From Candidatus Levyibacteriota bacterium (GTDB taxonomy: Bacteria; Patescibacteria; Microgenomatia; Levybacterales; UBA12049): a DNA stretch of 64,000 bases. This document shows positions 1 through 8,995 of this stretch, piece by piece (within the stretch, counting starts at the first letter, position 1; each line of letters starts with the position of its first letter). The notes under the pieces are model-generated. The model was not told the origin of the DNA, made no database searches, and was given only the letters and a program-made list of their open reading frames with translations. The position numbers and the translations under genes were made by a program. The stretch lies in NCBI GenBank assembly GCA_029260965.1, contig JAJDCG010000001.1, positions 434,001-498,000 on the forward strand, given 5' to 3'.

Positions 1-692
1 ACAACTCGACTGATGATACCAAAAAGATTGCCTGGAAATATACAAAAAATGTTTTTAATCGAGGACCTGAGAGATCCGCACAAAGAAACTATGGTGCATC
101 CAAATCTAGAGGCGCATATTTACTCTTTGTAGACAGCGATATGGTACTTTCCCGAAATGTGGTCAAAGAGTGTGTTGAGGTTGCGCAAAATTCAAATGCA
201 AAAGGCATAGTAATTCCAGAGAAGTCAATTGGAGTTGGATTCTGGGCGAGGTGCAAAGCGCTTGAGCGAGAGTTTTATGTAGGAGTCGACTGGATGGAAG
301 CTGCCCGCTTTTATGAGAAAAAAATATTTGATAAAACTAAGGGGTTTAATGAAAAGATGATAAGTGGAGAGGACTGGGATTTGTCGCAAAGAGTTGGTAG
401 AATAGATAAATTGGGGAGAATAAAAAGTTTTATATTACATGATGAAGGAAATCTTAGGTTTTTTGAGCTTCTTAAAAAGAAATATTATTACGCAAAGAAT
501 ATTAATAAATACAAGATCAATAAATCAGATATTTCTAATATAGCAAAACAAACTAGTGTCATTAATAGGTATGGTCTATTTTTATCAAAACCTGGTAAGT
601 TATTGAATAATCCAATAATCGGATTAGGTATGATTTTAATGAAGACTTCTGAGTTTATTTCTGGAGGAATGGGGATAATTTTAAAAAAATGA
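1..692 (+). CDS. Glycosyltransferase family 2, 5' end cut by window edge
   Basis: The reading frame is open from position 3, so the gene begins outside the window; the ATG at 141 is internal. Upstream of it the frame encodes a segment with GPERSAQRN and then LLFVDSDM, the acidic DxD metal and nucleotide-sugar site of GT-A enzymes. Further on, GEDWDLSQRV resembles the ED acceptor/catalytic motif of GT2. The C-terminus is basic with a weakly hydrophobic end. It overlaps the next methyltransferase by 4 nt, so both are probably co-transcribed in a surface-glycan operon. Family is clear; donor and acceptor sugars cannot be told. Confidence 0.85.
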   Translation, partial: NSTDDTKKIAWKYTKNVFNRGPERSAQRNYGASKSRGAYLLFVDSDMVLSRNVVKECVEVAQNSNAKGIVIPEKSIGVGFWARCKALEREFYVGVDWMEAARFYEKKIFDKTKGFNEKMISGEDWDLSQRVGRIDKLGRIKSFILHDEGNLRFFELLKKKYYYAKNINKYKINKSDISNIAKQTSVINRYGLFLSKPGKLLNNPIIGLGMILMKTSEFISGGMGIILKK

Positions 693-1384
693 AAAATATT
701 ATCAATGAAAAACCTAATGGAAAATTGACAGGCAGATTGAAATTCACTGTTAAGAGTTTTGTAAAGAAAGAAGACATAAAAAATAAAAAAGTTTTGGATA
801 TCGGGTGTGGCTATGGCTGGTTTGAATTAAATGCATTAAAAAATGGTGTAAAAGAGATCGTAGGAATTGAAATAACCAAGTCCGATTTAAAAACTGCGAA
901 AGAAAATATTCATGATGAAAGAGCTTTGTTCAAAGTTGCTGGAGCTCTCAAATTACCCTTCAAAGACAATTATTTTGATACTGTTGTTGCTTGGGAAGTA
1001 ATAGAGCATATACCAAAAGGCACTGAATACAAGATGTTTAAAGAAGTGAGTAGAGTATTGAAGAGGAATGGTACTTTTTATTTATCGACTCCTTTTGACT
1101 CTTTCTTTTCGAATTTTTTTGACCCAGCATATTGGCTAATAGGTCATAGGCATTATTCAAAGAAGATGTTGATTGACTTTTGTAAAAAAAATAATCTCGA
1201 AGTAGAAAAAATATTTGTTAGAGGGGGATACTGGAATTTAGTTGGGTTATTAAATATGTATTTTTCTAAATGGATCCTCAGAAGAAATCCATTATTTCAA
1301 AAATACTTTGAGGAAAAAGAAAATCAAGAGTTTGGTAGTAAAAATGGATTTATGGATATTTTTGTCCAATATAAAAAAAGATAA
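689..1384 (+). CDS. Class I SAM-dependent methyltransferase
   Basis: A 231-residue protein with the Rossmann methyltransferase signature: motif I VLDIGCGYGWFE near residues 35-46, the acidic post-I strand GIEIT, and the WEVIEHIP strand/helix near 102-110 typical of Methyltransf_11. A hydrophobic C-terminal stretch suggests loose membrane contact. It starts inside the end of the preceding glycosyltransferase and is followed by a 117-nt gap in which I see no gene. Enzymes of this type in glycan loci often methylate sugars or cap chains; that role is inferred from context. The substrate is unknown. Confidence 0.85.
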   Translation: MKNIINEKPNGKLTGRLKFTVKSFVKKEDIKNKKVLDIGCGYGWFELNALKNGVKEIVGIEITKSDLKTAKENIHDERALFKVAGALKLPFKDNYFDTVVAWEVIEHIPKGTEYKMFKEVSRVLKRNGTFYLSTPFDSFFSNFFDPAYWLIGHRHYSKKMLIDFCKKNNLEVEKIFVRGGYWNLVGLLNMYFSKWILRRNPLFQKYFEEKENQEFGSKNGFMDIFVQYKKR

Positions 1385-1501
1385 AATTTTATATATTTCA
1401 TTTTCCTAATCTCATTTCAGAATTTAAAATGGTTTTCATAAGGAAAGTGTTCTTGTAAAATCAAAGAGTTATTTTAAAATAAAATTTATTATAAATTATT
1501 T

Positions 1502-2485
1502 ATGAGCATAGAAAAAAAAGGTAACGGTAAAATATCTATAATTATTGTTAATTGGAATGGAAAAAAATGGTTAAAAAAATGTATTTCTTCATTGGAAAGC
1601 CAAACCTACAAAAATTTTGAAATAATTTTTGTTGATAATGCATCTACGGATGGCTCTGTTGCGTATGTAGAGAAAAATTTTCCAAAAGTAAAAATAATAC
1701 AAAATAATGTGAATCTCGGGTTTGCAGGTGGAAATAACGTTGCCATAAATATGGCACAGGGAAAATATATATTGCTTATAAATAATGATACATGGGTAAA
1801 CAATAATTTTATTGAATTATTGATAAATTTTTACATATCGAACAAGTTCAATGTTGTATCCCCTAAGGAGTCTGATTACTCAGAGAAGAAAAGAGACGAC
1901 TATGCATCAAAAATAGACGTATTAGGTCATTCAGTATACATTCGTAAAAAACTTCAAAGCGATACATCATTTTTCTTAACGGGAGTTTGCTTATTTTTTT
2001 CAAAAAAATTTTATCAAGAAACAGGAGGCTTTGATAACAATTTTTTTATGTATGCAGAAGAGGTTGATTGGTTTTGGAGACTTCGACTTTTTGGAAAAAC
2101 TTTTTCTTATGCAGACAATATTTATATAAATCATGCAGGCGCTGGTAGTACTGGAACGGGCATCCAATATAATTTGTTTTTGTGGCGTAATCAAAATACG
2201 CTTCAGATGCTTCTCAAGAACTATAAATGGTATAATTTATTGTGGGTATTACCAGTTTACTTTTTTCAAAATATTATAGAAATAATATTTTTTTTACTGC
2301 TTCTTAAGCCAGGGATCGCTTATTCATACATTCGAGGCTGGTGGTTTAATGGTAAAAATTTTAATAAAATTATGAAAAAAAGAAGATGGGTACAGAAAAA
2401 TAGAGTCGTAAACGATAAGAAAATTTTTTTAAGTATGTATTTTGGTTTAGGAAAATTAAAACATCTACTAAATCATAGAATATAA
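1502..2485 (+). CDS. Glycosyltransferase family 2 (rhamnosyltransferase-like)
   Basis: A 327-residue GT-A enzyme beginning with the classic SIIIVNWNGKKWL strand and VDNASTDGS nucleotide-binding loop (residues about 12-52). NLGFAGGNN and LLINNDTW (DxD-equivalent NND) follow, then the FFMYAEEVDWFWRL acceptor motif near 185-198. A hydrophobic segment near 245-270 probably holds the C-terminus at the membrane. This arrangement is usual in rhamnosyl- or related transferases of O-antigen loci, but the sugar is not provable. It lies 5 nt before the next methyltransferase. Confidence 0.88.
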   Translation: MSIEKKGNGKISIIIVNWNGKKWLKKCISSLESQTYKNFEIIFVDNASTDGSVAYVEKNFPKVKIIQNNVNLGFAGGNNVAINMAQGKYILLINNDTWVNNNFIELLINFYISNKFNVVSPKESDYSEKKRDDYASKIDVLGHSVYIRKKLQSDTSFFLTGVCLFFSKKFYQETGGFDNNFFMYAEEVDWFWRLRLFGKTFSYADNIYINHAGAGSTGTGIQYNLFLWRNQNTLQMLLKNYKWYNLLWVLPVYFFQNIIEIIFFLLLLKPGIAYSYIRGWWFNGKNFNKIMKKRRWVQKNRVVNDKKIFLSMYFGLGKLKHLLNHRI

Positions 2486-2490
2486 TTAAT

Positions 2491-3192
2491 ATGAAAGTTT
2501 TAGAAATTGGCTGTGGACAGGGTTTTTTTTCATCCGTTCTTTCAAGCAGTAAAGATAAAAAAATCACAGGGATCGATTTATCAAGTAAAGATATTGATAT
2601 TGCAAAAAAAAGATATCCTCATATCAATTTTTTATGGATGAATGCTGAAAAACTAAAATTTAAAAAAGATATGTTCGATGAAATTTATGCATTGGACGTC
2701 TTGGAGCATGTAGACAATCTGGAACGAGTTCTAAGTGAAGTTTCAAGAGTAATTAAAAAAGGAGGTTTATTTTATGTCAATATACCTGCGGAAAAATCAG
2801 AAAAATGGTTATTAAAATTGAGACCAAATTACTTTAAGGAAATACATCATGTCAGGATTTTTAAAAATGAACAATTAGATAACTATCTAAAAGGAAAAGA
2901 GTTTATATTAATCAAAAAAAAGCCGAGGGGTTTTATTCAGCATATTGAATTATATTATCTATTTACATCTAAAAATAAAGCAAATAGTCAATTAAGTGTA
3001 GGAAATTGGAGAAGTAATTGGATGTCCAAGTTCGTACATATTACTTTACTTTTTTTTGATCCTATTGTATTGAAAACCCCCCTAAGGTACTTGCCAATTT
3101 GGTTAATTACCCTTCCCTTAGGAAGTATTGTAAATGGCATAGGAAACAAATTTTTTCCAAAATCTATTTATTATATATTTAAAAAGAAATGA
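2491..3192 (+). CDS. Class I SAM-dependent methyltransferase, short N-terminus
   Basis: A 233-residue Methyltransf_11-type protein. The ATG falls directly at motif I (MKVLEIGCGQGFF), so the helix that normally precedes the SAM-binding strand is missing. An in-frame stop lies at 2476, so no upstream extension is possible without a different start. GIDLSSKDI (post-I acidic) and LDVLEHVDN (motif II region) are present. The C-terminal third is hydrophobic and basic. It overlaps the following GT4 by 4 nt. It is the second of three methyltransferases interleaved with glycosyltransferases; substrate unknown. Confidence 0.82.
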   Translation: MKVLEIGCGQGFFSSVLSSSKDKKITGIDLSSKDIDIAKKRYPHINFLWMNAEKLKFKKDMFDEIYALDVLEHVDNLERVLSEVSRVIKKGGLFYVNIPAEKSEKWLLKLRPNYFKEIHHVRIFKNEQLDNYLKGKEFILIKKKPRGFIQHIELYYLFTSKNKANSQLSVGNWRSNWMSKFVHITLLFFDPIVLKTPLRYLPIWLITLPLGSIVNGIGNKFFPKSIYYIFKKK

Positions 3193-4403
3193 TTAAAATT
3201 CTGTACTCTCCATGTCATTATAAATTTAGTAAAAGTGAAGGATCAGAATCATATTGGGCATATAATATTGCTGATAAGATTGCATCTGTTAATTATCGAT
3301 CAATAGTTGTAACTGGTTTTACTGAAGATAAAAATAAAAAATATCGAATTATAGAATTACAAAAAAATAAAACTGAGATTGATCTTTCGCTTATTAATGC
3401 ATTGAAATTTAATTTTTTATATTTTTTTGCTACAATATTTTTTTTGAAAAAGGAAAATTTTGATCTTGTCCATCATGTTTTACCATTTGGAATAGGTAGT
3501 ACATTTAATCTTTCTGTAATACTTGGATTGACCAACAATAAGCCATTTATTGTTGGACCGATTCAAGGAGTGCTTCAGTATAGAGACGATGACATAAATA
3601 ACTCAAACATAAGAATTGCTAAGCCTAACAAATCTATAAATTTTACATTAATTTTACAAAAAATTTTTTCATTTTTAACACAAAAATTATCATATAAAAC
3701 TTTAAAAAAATCTGATAAAATTGTTGTTATCGACGAGTGCTCAAAAGCTATTTTAATTAAGAATAATGTTCCGAGAGAAAAAATTATAATTATATCTCCA
3801 GGTATTGACTGCAATAAATATAAAAAGAATATAAGGAAAAAAATTAGACATAAAAAGATTATAATGGTTTCAAGTTATTTATTAAAAAGAAAAGCAATAG
3901 ATTTTGTTATAAAGTCATACGATGAAGTGAGATATCTAAGAAATAATACAGAGTTAATAGTTGTTGGAGATGGGCCTCAGAAAAAAAATCTAGAAAAATT
4001 AGTTAAAAGATTAAAATTAAAAAATTCAGTAAATTTCGTTGGACACGTTCCAAATAATGAAATAAGTAAATTCTATAGAAAGGCAGATATATTTGTAAGC
4101 ATGAGTAGGGCTGAGAGCTGGGGACAGATGTATCTTGAGGCGATGGCTTCAGGCCTACCTATCGTCTCATCAAGAAATGTAGGATCTGAGAGTATAATAA
4201 AAGATGGAGAATTTGGATATTTGGTAGATCAGGAGGATTATAAAGAGCTTGCAAAAAAGATAATATATCTAATAGACCATCCAGACGTGATGGAAAGATT
4301 TGGGAAAAAAGCAAGAAAAGAAGTAGAGGAAAAATATGATTGGGATCGTGTAGTTATACCAAAATATGTTAAACTGTATAAACAGCTAATAAATGAAAAG
4401 TAA
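3189..4403 (+). CDS. Glycosyltransferase family 4 (GT-B)
   Basis: A 404-residue GT-B enzyme. The N-terminal domain carries the acceptor side; the C-terminal domain has the ISPGID linker near residue 203, VVGDGPQKKNL near 258, and the donor-binding EX7E-type motif in SRAESWGQMYLEAMASGLP near 305-325. The coding sequence is extremely A/T-rich, much more than the genes after 12000. It overlaps the next methyltransferase by 11 nt, supporting one operon. The sugar donor cannot be deduced. Confidence 0.87.
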   Translation: MIKILYSPCHYKFSKSEGSESYWAYNIADKIASVNYRSIVVTGFTEDKNKKYRIIELQKNKTEIDLSLINALKFNFLYFFATIFFLKKENFDLVHHVLPFGIGSTFNLSVILGLTNNKPFIVGPIQGVLQYRDDDINNSNIRIAKPNKSINFTLILQKIFSFLTQKLSYKTLKKSDKIVVIDECSKAILIKNNVPREKIIIISPGIDCNKYKKNIRKKIRHKKIIMVSSYLLKRKAIDFVIKSYDEVRYLRNNTELIVVGDGPQKKNLEKLVKRLKLKNSVNFVGHVPNNEISKFYRKADIFVSMSRAESWGQMYLEAMASGLPIVSSRNVGSESIIKDGEFGYLVDQEDYKELAKKIIYLIDHPDVMERFGKKARKEVEEKYDWDRVVIPKYVKLYKQLINEK

Positions 4404-5070
4404 ACAAATTATTAATCAGCAAAATAGGTATTATGCAACTTATGCAAAAATACTGAGAAATCCAAGATATCGTAAGTCCTGGGATTATATATTTAAAAAT
4501 ATTAAAGGAAGAAAAAAAATTCTTGATATTGGATGTGCAGATGGGGAGTTTTTGACTCCATTTATTGAAAAAGGATATGATTGTTATGGATTGGAAGCAA
4601 TCGACGAAGCGATAAGAGATTCAAGAAAAAAAGGAATTAAGGTAAAAAAAGGTTCTTTTTTAGAAAAGTTTCCTTTTAGAGATAACACTTTTGACATCGT
4701 GTTTGCAGGAGAGGTGATTGAGCACACTTTTGATGATGATTATTTTCTCCGAGAAGCTAATAGAGTTCTTAAAAAGAATGGATTACTTATCATTACAACT
4801 CCAAATCTTGTTTCATTAGGTAATAGATTCTTGATGCTTTTAGGTCGTTTGCCTCGATTTGCATACGCCCCTTTTCATTACAGAATATATACCCCCGAAC
4901 TTTTAAAAGACAAGCTTACTAGTAATAAGTTTATAATAAAAAAATTTGAGTCGAGCTATATTCTTATATCTACTTATTTTAATAAATACGCTGGCTATTT
5001 TGGGGAAGCAATGGGATCTGTGATTCCATTTTTTGGTGAACATATGATTTTATTTTCAAAAAAAAGCTGA
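4393..5070 (+). CDS. Class I SAM-dependent methyltransferase
   Basis: A 225-residue methyltransferase. Motif I is ILDIGCADGEF near residues 41-51, the acidic loop is GLEAIDEA, and GEVIEHTFDDDYFLREANRVLKK-type motif II/III lies near 108-130, as in Methyltransf_11 proteins. It is the third methyltransferase of the block and overlaps the upstream GT4. The following membrane protein starts 10 nt later. The pairing of each methyltransferase with a glycosyltransferase suggests methylated sugars in a surface glycan (inference). Confidence 0.85.
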   Translation: MKSKQIINQQNRYYATYAKILRNPRYRKSWDYIFKNIKGRKKILDIGCADGEFLTPFIEKGYDCYGLEAIDEAIRDSRKKGIKVKKGSFLEKFPFRDNTFDIVFAGEVIEHTFDDDYFLREANRVLKKNGLLIITTPNLVSLGNRFLMLLGRLPRFAYAPFHYRIYTPELLKDKLTSNKFIIKKFESSYILISTYFNKYAGYFGEAMGSVIPFFGEHMILFSKKS

Positions 5071-5080
5071 ACGAATATAT

Positions 5081-6766
5081 ATGAACCGTTATTGGAAAAT
5101 GTTTAAAAAGATTTATGACAAACATTTTTTCATAATCAACCTCATAACATCTATATACATCTTTTTTCTTATAATAAGTTTTTTTATCCCAGAGGCTAAA
5201 TTTTTTTTGGTTGGGGAATATGTATTTTCTTTTGACTATCCAGGACACATACGAAACATAATAGCTGACTACAATAACGATTACGGAGAGTTGCTTAGTA
5301 GCACACAGTGCATTGGTTGCCCTGACTTTTATCATTATTCACGTTGGTATTCACTTGTATTGTTTTTAATACTACAGTCAGGTGTGGTAATTGGACTCCA
5401 TCCATTTATGTCATATCTTTTTTGGGCGATCTCTATGCAGATGTTGTCATTGTATATAAGTTTTAATTTATTTTTTAATAAATTAAATAAATTTGCATTT
5501 ATTATTAGTTCAGCACTATTAATTCTATTTCCATATAAATATGCACTTTTGGGAAGTGGGGGCTTCTATGCATTAATCTATGCAATTATGATTATTTATC
5601 ATTCGATGATCGTCTACATAATAAAAGATTTAAGTAAATATAAAAAAAGTTATATTTTGAAATACTCATTTTTTATAGGTGTTGCAGCTTCATTTTTCTT
5701 AAATATAGGAATAGGCTATTTCCCAATTGTAGTTTATTCAACTCTTATAATTTTTTTGTATTTTTGGAAGCAAATTTTCAAAAATATAAGGAAATTTATT
5801 TTGTTGCTGATTCCAATAGGGATATTGCCTATTTTATTAAATTTGCCAATGGTGCTTTCGGTTATATTAGCTAGTAAAAATGCGTCAAGGGTTTATCTAG
5901 ACTTCTCGTCGTATGATTTTTTAGATGCATTTACTGGAGGATTATTCTTCTATAGCGATTTAAAATTAGGAGGAGCATTGCTAATTCTTTTATTGATTTA
6001 TTTTGTATCGGTTTCTTATTTAAGAAAAAAAACAAAGATAGCATTATTCTTAATATATTTAATAACAGGATTGTGCTTGCTTGGTGAGAATATTAATCCA
6101 AGTTTCTACAATTTCGTATTCAATAACTTTCCACTTATAGACTCAATACGCTCAACGCATAGATATATTTTTTTCGAGTTATTTATATTAACCACATTTA
6201 CATATCATGGAATCTTAACATTAATGATTAATAAGAAGTATTTATATAAAGAATTTGGAATATTCCTAGGATTATTACTGTTATGTGTAATTACTTTTAA
6301 TATTTATCTGAATAGGAATTATGTACAGACTGGGATATTGCCACATGAGTATTTTACTCTGCATGAAAAGTTGCAAGATAATAATAAAAAAACCATTTAT
6401 CTTCCTCATTATCTTCCAGATCATGAGAGAATGCAGGAAAATTTTTCATGGATGTCTCAAGAACATGTACCAAATAAAACTTTATACAAAAATCCATATA
6501 GTAGCTTATTAGCTATGAAAAAATTAAATCATGTTGAAGAGTTCACCTATGATGAAGAAGCAAAAGCATTTCGTGAATTGACAAGCTATAGTCTAGACGG
6601 GGAAGAATTTATCAAAATTCTTAAAAGAGCAGGAATACAACAGGTAATAGTTGATAAAAACTTTTATTGGCAAAAGCATTTTCCCAGTTTTGACTTAAAT
6701 GGTCTTGATGATCTGCTTGTATTAAAAGCAAAATATGGAAATCTTTTTCTATATGAAATCCCATAA
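5081..6766 (+). CDS. Polytopic membrane protein, GT-C-like
   Basis: A 561-residue protein with about ten hydrophobic segments and a soluble C-terminal domain of roughly 120 residues. The first outer loop contains FDYPGHIRN, an acidic position like the catalytic Asp of GT-C transferases that use polyprenyl-linked sugars. C-terminal sequences such as ILKRAGIQQVIVDKN look like the extracytoplasmic domain of YfhO-like or PMT-like proteins. It is followed 12 nt later by a similar protein. The fold class is supported by the hydropathy pattern; enzymatic activity is inference. Confidence 0.6.
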   Translation: MNRYWKMFKKIYDKHFFIINLITSIYIFFLIISFFIPEAKFFLVGEYVFSFDYPGHIRNIIADYNNDYGELLSSTQCIGCPDFYHYSRWYSLVLFLILQSGVVIGLHPFMSYLFWAISMQMLSLYISFNLFFNKLNKFAFIISSALLILFPYKYALLGSGGFYALIYAIMIIYHSMIVYIIKDLSKYKKSYILKYSFFIGVAASFFLNIGIGYFPIVVYSTLIIFLYFWKQIFKNIRKFILLLIPIGILPILLNLPMVLSVILASKNASRVYLDFSSYDFLDAFTGGLFFYSDLKLGGALLILLLIYFVSVSYLRKKTKIALFLIYLITGLCLLGENINPSFYNFVFNNFPLIDSIRSTHRYIFFELFILTTFTYHGILTLMINKKYLYKEFGIFLGLLLLCVITFNIYLNRNYVQTGILPHEYFTLHEKLQDNNKKTIYLPHYLPDHERMQENFSWMSQEHVPNKTLYKNPYSSLLAMKKLNHVEEFTYDEEAKAFRELTSYSLDGEEFIKILKRAGIQQVIVDKNFYWQKHFPSFDLNGLDDLLVLKAKYGNLFLYEIP

Positions 6767-6777
6767 ATTAAATAATA

Positions 6778-8925
6778 ATGTATAATTCTTTAACAGCTAT
6801 GTCTATTTTTTTACTTCTACTCTCATCAATTTTTTTGCATTTGCAATGGTTTTTTGATTTTTCTCCTTTGACATCAGGTGATTGGTGGTTTTATTTTCCG
6901 GAGACACAGAGAGAATTTCTTCGTCTTCCCCATCTTTGGAATTCGAATGGATTAGGAATGGTTGAATTTGGTAGTCCCATGTATCCTGTTTTTTGGTTGT
7001 GGGGATTACTCTCTCAATTTCTTAGTTTCGGAGTAGTTGAGAGAGTTGTATATTTTTATCCGAGCTTACTCTTTGCAGTAATCGGAAGTTATTACCTTTC
7101 TAGAAGAGTATTTAACTCAAACATTGCAGGAATTATCGGATCAATTGTATATACATATAATACCTATTTTATGCTTGGAAGAACTGGTCACATGACTCTG
7201 ATGGCTGCATTTGCGGTTGCTCCCTTAGTGCTCTATTTTTATATCAGATCGATTAAAGAAAAAAAAAGAATTGATATTATTATCACATCACTTCTCGCAT
7301 CCCTCATGAGTTTTTATGAAATAAGAGCATTTTATATATTTGTTTTTGTTTTGTTTTTTTATTTTCTATATCGCTTGATTTTTATAAAAAAATTGAATTT
7401 TATAAAATTTGTAGAGTCAAGTATTAGAGCTATCACTCCCATATTTTTTGTTATTTTGGTCAACATCTATTGGATTCTTGGATTCGCGAAGATAAATATA
7501 ATTGCAAGCAATGAGCTTTTTAATCGAGGATTTTTCGGTAATGAGCTTTTGAGCACCCCTTACGCTCTTGCTCTTTTTCATCCATTCTGGACAGGAGGAG
7601 AACCCTCACCCTTTATTATTCAACAAATACCTTTTTACATTTGGCTAATTCCTGTATTCGCTTTTTTGGGATTATACTTGAATAAAAAAAATAGAGATGT
7701 AGTTTTTTTTGGTTTTATTGCACTTCTTGGGATAATTCTTGCGAAGCAAGTCGCTCAGCCATTTTCAGGTTTTTATCAATTCCTTCATACATATCTTCCA
7801 GGATTTAATGCGTTTCGTGAGGCAAGCAAGTTTTATTTTTTGATCGCACTTGGCTATTCAGTTTTGATTGCGGGTTTTGTCGACTGGATATGGAGAAATT
7901 GGAAGAAAAAAGGCATGCAGACTTATGGTAAATATTTATTGACTGTACTTATATCTTTTATATTCCTCTGGAATACAAAGCCCTTAATTACTGGCGAGAT
8001 TAAAACACTTTTCGTTCCTCGTGTTATACACAATGATTATTTGCTGGTAAAGAATTTTATACTTAAGCAAGATGATTATTCACGAACTATCTGGATACCG
8101 ACATATTCAAGATTCAGTATTTATACCCAAAATCATCCAGAGATAAGTGCAGTCAATGTATTTATAGGTAGCTGGAACAAGTTTTCAGAGCGAAAAAGTA
8201 ACAATAGCGCACTAGAAGGACAACAAATTATAGATATGTTAAATCAAAACATCGCGAATAATCTTTTGGATCAATCGTCCATAAAATACGTGATTGTTCC
8301 ACTCCGTGACATAGCAAATGATGATGATTTCTTCATCCATTATGGTGGTCATCCTCCGGAGTTTTATATAGATGCTTTGGATGGGATAGATTATCTGAAG
8401 AGAGTAGATATCGGGACAGATGAGATCGTGGTCTATGAAAACGCCGATTACAGACCCCACATATACTTTACCAAGATCCAAGAGCAAACATCCAAGAACA
8501 TTCCGTACTCGGAAGTACGGCATGAGATGGTAAATCCGACTGAGTATCGGGTAAGACTTGAAAATGTCAGTGAGTCTTTATATCTCAACTTCTCAGAGAG
8601 TTTCCATCCGCAGTGGAAGACAAGAGCAGGAGAATTCAGCTGGTGGGACGCATTGATAAATAAAGACTATTTCTTGCCGGATGATGCGCATTTCAAAAAC
8701 GATGCACAACTTAATTCGTTCAGGATAGATCCCGGACAAGTTTGTAAAGTTGATAAAGTTTGTAAAGTAAATAGTGATGGAAGTTTTGATATCGAGGCGA
8801 CTATTTACTTCCGCCCACAGTCCTACATGTATCTCGGACTGATCATAAGCGGCACCACGTTAGCCGGAATAGTGTCATATTTAATAATTACCTTGGTACG
8901 AAGATATAGAAGAAAGAGTTCATAA
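6778..8925 (+). CDS. Large polytopic membrane protein, YfhO/GT-C-like
   Basis: A 715-residue protein with an N-terminal hydrophobic segment, a loop containing SGDWWFYFPETQ (acidic residue after the first helix, as in GT-C enzymes), many further hydrophobic segments to about residue 420, an extracytoplasmic domain to about 685, and a final membrane helix before a basic tail (RRYRRKSS). Loops such as YNTYFMLGRTGHM recall arabinofuranosyltransferase or YfhO-type proteins, but I cannot assign one. Near residues 655-665 a six-codon motif CKVDK/VCKV is duplicated by an 18-nt direct repeat. A perfect palindrome lies at 8503-8520. Confidence 0.6.
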   Translation: MYNSLTAMSIFLLLLSSIFLHLQWFFDFSPLTSGDWWFYFPETQREFLRLPHLWNSNGLGMVEFGSPMYPVFWLWGLLSQFLSFGVVERVVYFYPSLLFAVIGSYYLSRRVFNSNIAGIIGSIVYTYNTYFMLGRTGHMTLMAAFAVAPLVLYFYIRSIKEKKRIDIIITSLLASLMSFYEIRAFYIFVFVLFFYFLYRLIFIKKLNFIKFVESSIRAITPIFFVILVNIYWILGFAKINIIASNELFNRGFFGNELLSTPYALALFHPFWTGGEPSPFIIQQIPFYIWLIPVFAFLGLYLNKKNRDVVFFGFIALLGIILAKQVAQPFSGFYQFLHTYLPGFNAFREASKFYFLIALGYSVLIAGFVDWIWRNWKKKGMQTYGKYLLTVLISFIFLWNTKPLITGEIKTLFVPRVIHNDYLLVKNFILKQDDYSRTIWIPTYSRFSIYTQNHPEISAVNVFIGSWNKFSERKSNNSALEGQQIIDMLNQNIANNLLDQSSIKYVIVPLRDIANDDDFFIHYGGHPPEFYIDALDGIDYLKRVDIGTDEIVVYENADYRPHIYFTKIQEQTSKNIPYSEVRHEMVNPTEYRVRLENVSESLYLNFSESFHPQWKTRAGEFSWWDALINKDYFLPDDAHFKNDAQLNSFRIDPGQVCKVDKVCKVNSDGSFDIEATIYFRPQSYMYLGLIISGTTLAGIVSYLIITLVRRYRRKSS

Positions 8926-8944
8926 AGTAACAAGTTCATAAAGT
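8740..8944 (+). repeat. Short direct repeats inside and after the membrane-protein gene
   Basis: GTTTGTAAAGT occurs at 8740-8750 and again at 8758-8768, an 18-nt step that keeps the frame. AGTTCATAAAGT occurs at 8917-8928 and 8933-8944, straddling the stop codon at 8923-8925. The spacer up to 8995 continues with similar AAAGT/ACTTT-type sequence. It looks like local slippage or a small repeat family rather than a regulatory site. Confidence 0.6.
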
Positions 8945-8995
8945 TATAATGACGAATTTAAAACTTACTTTATAGACTTTAAAAACTTTAAAAAT

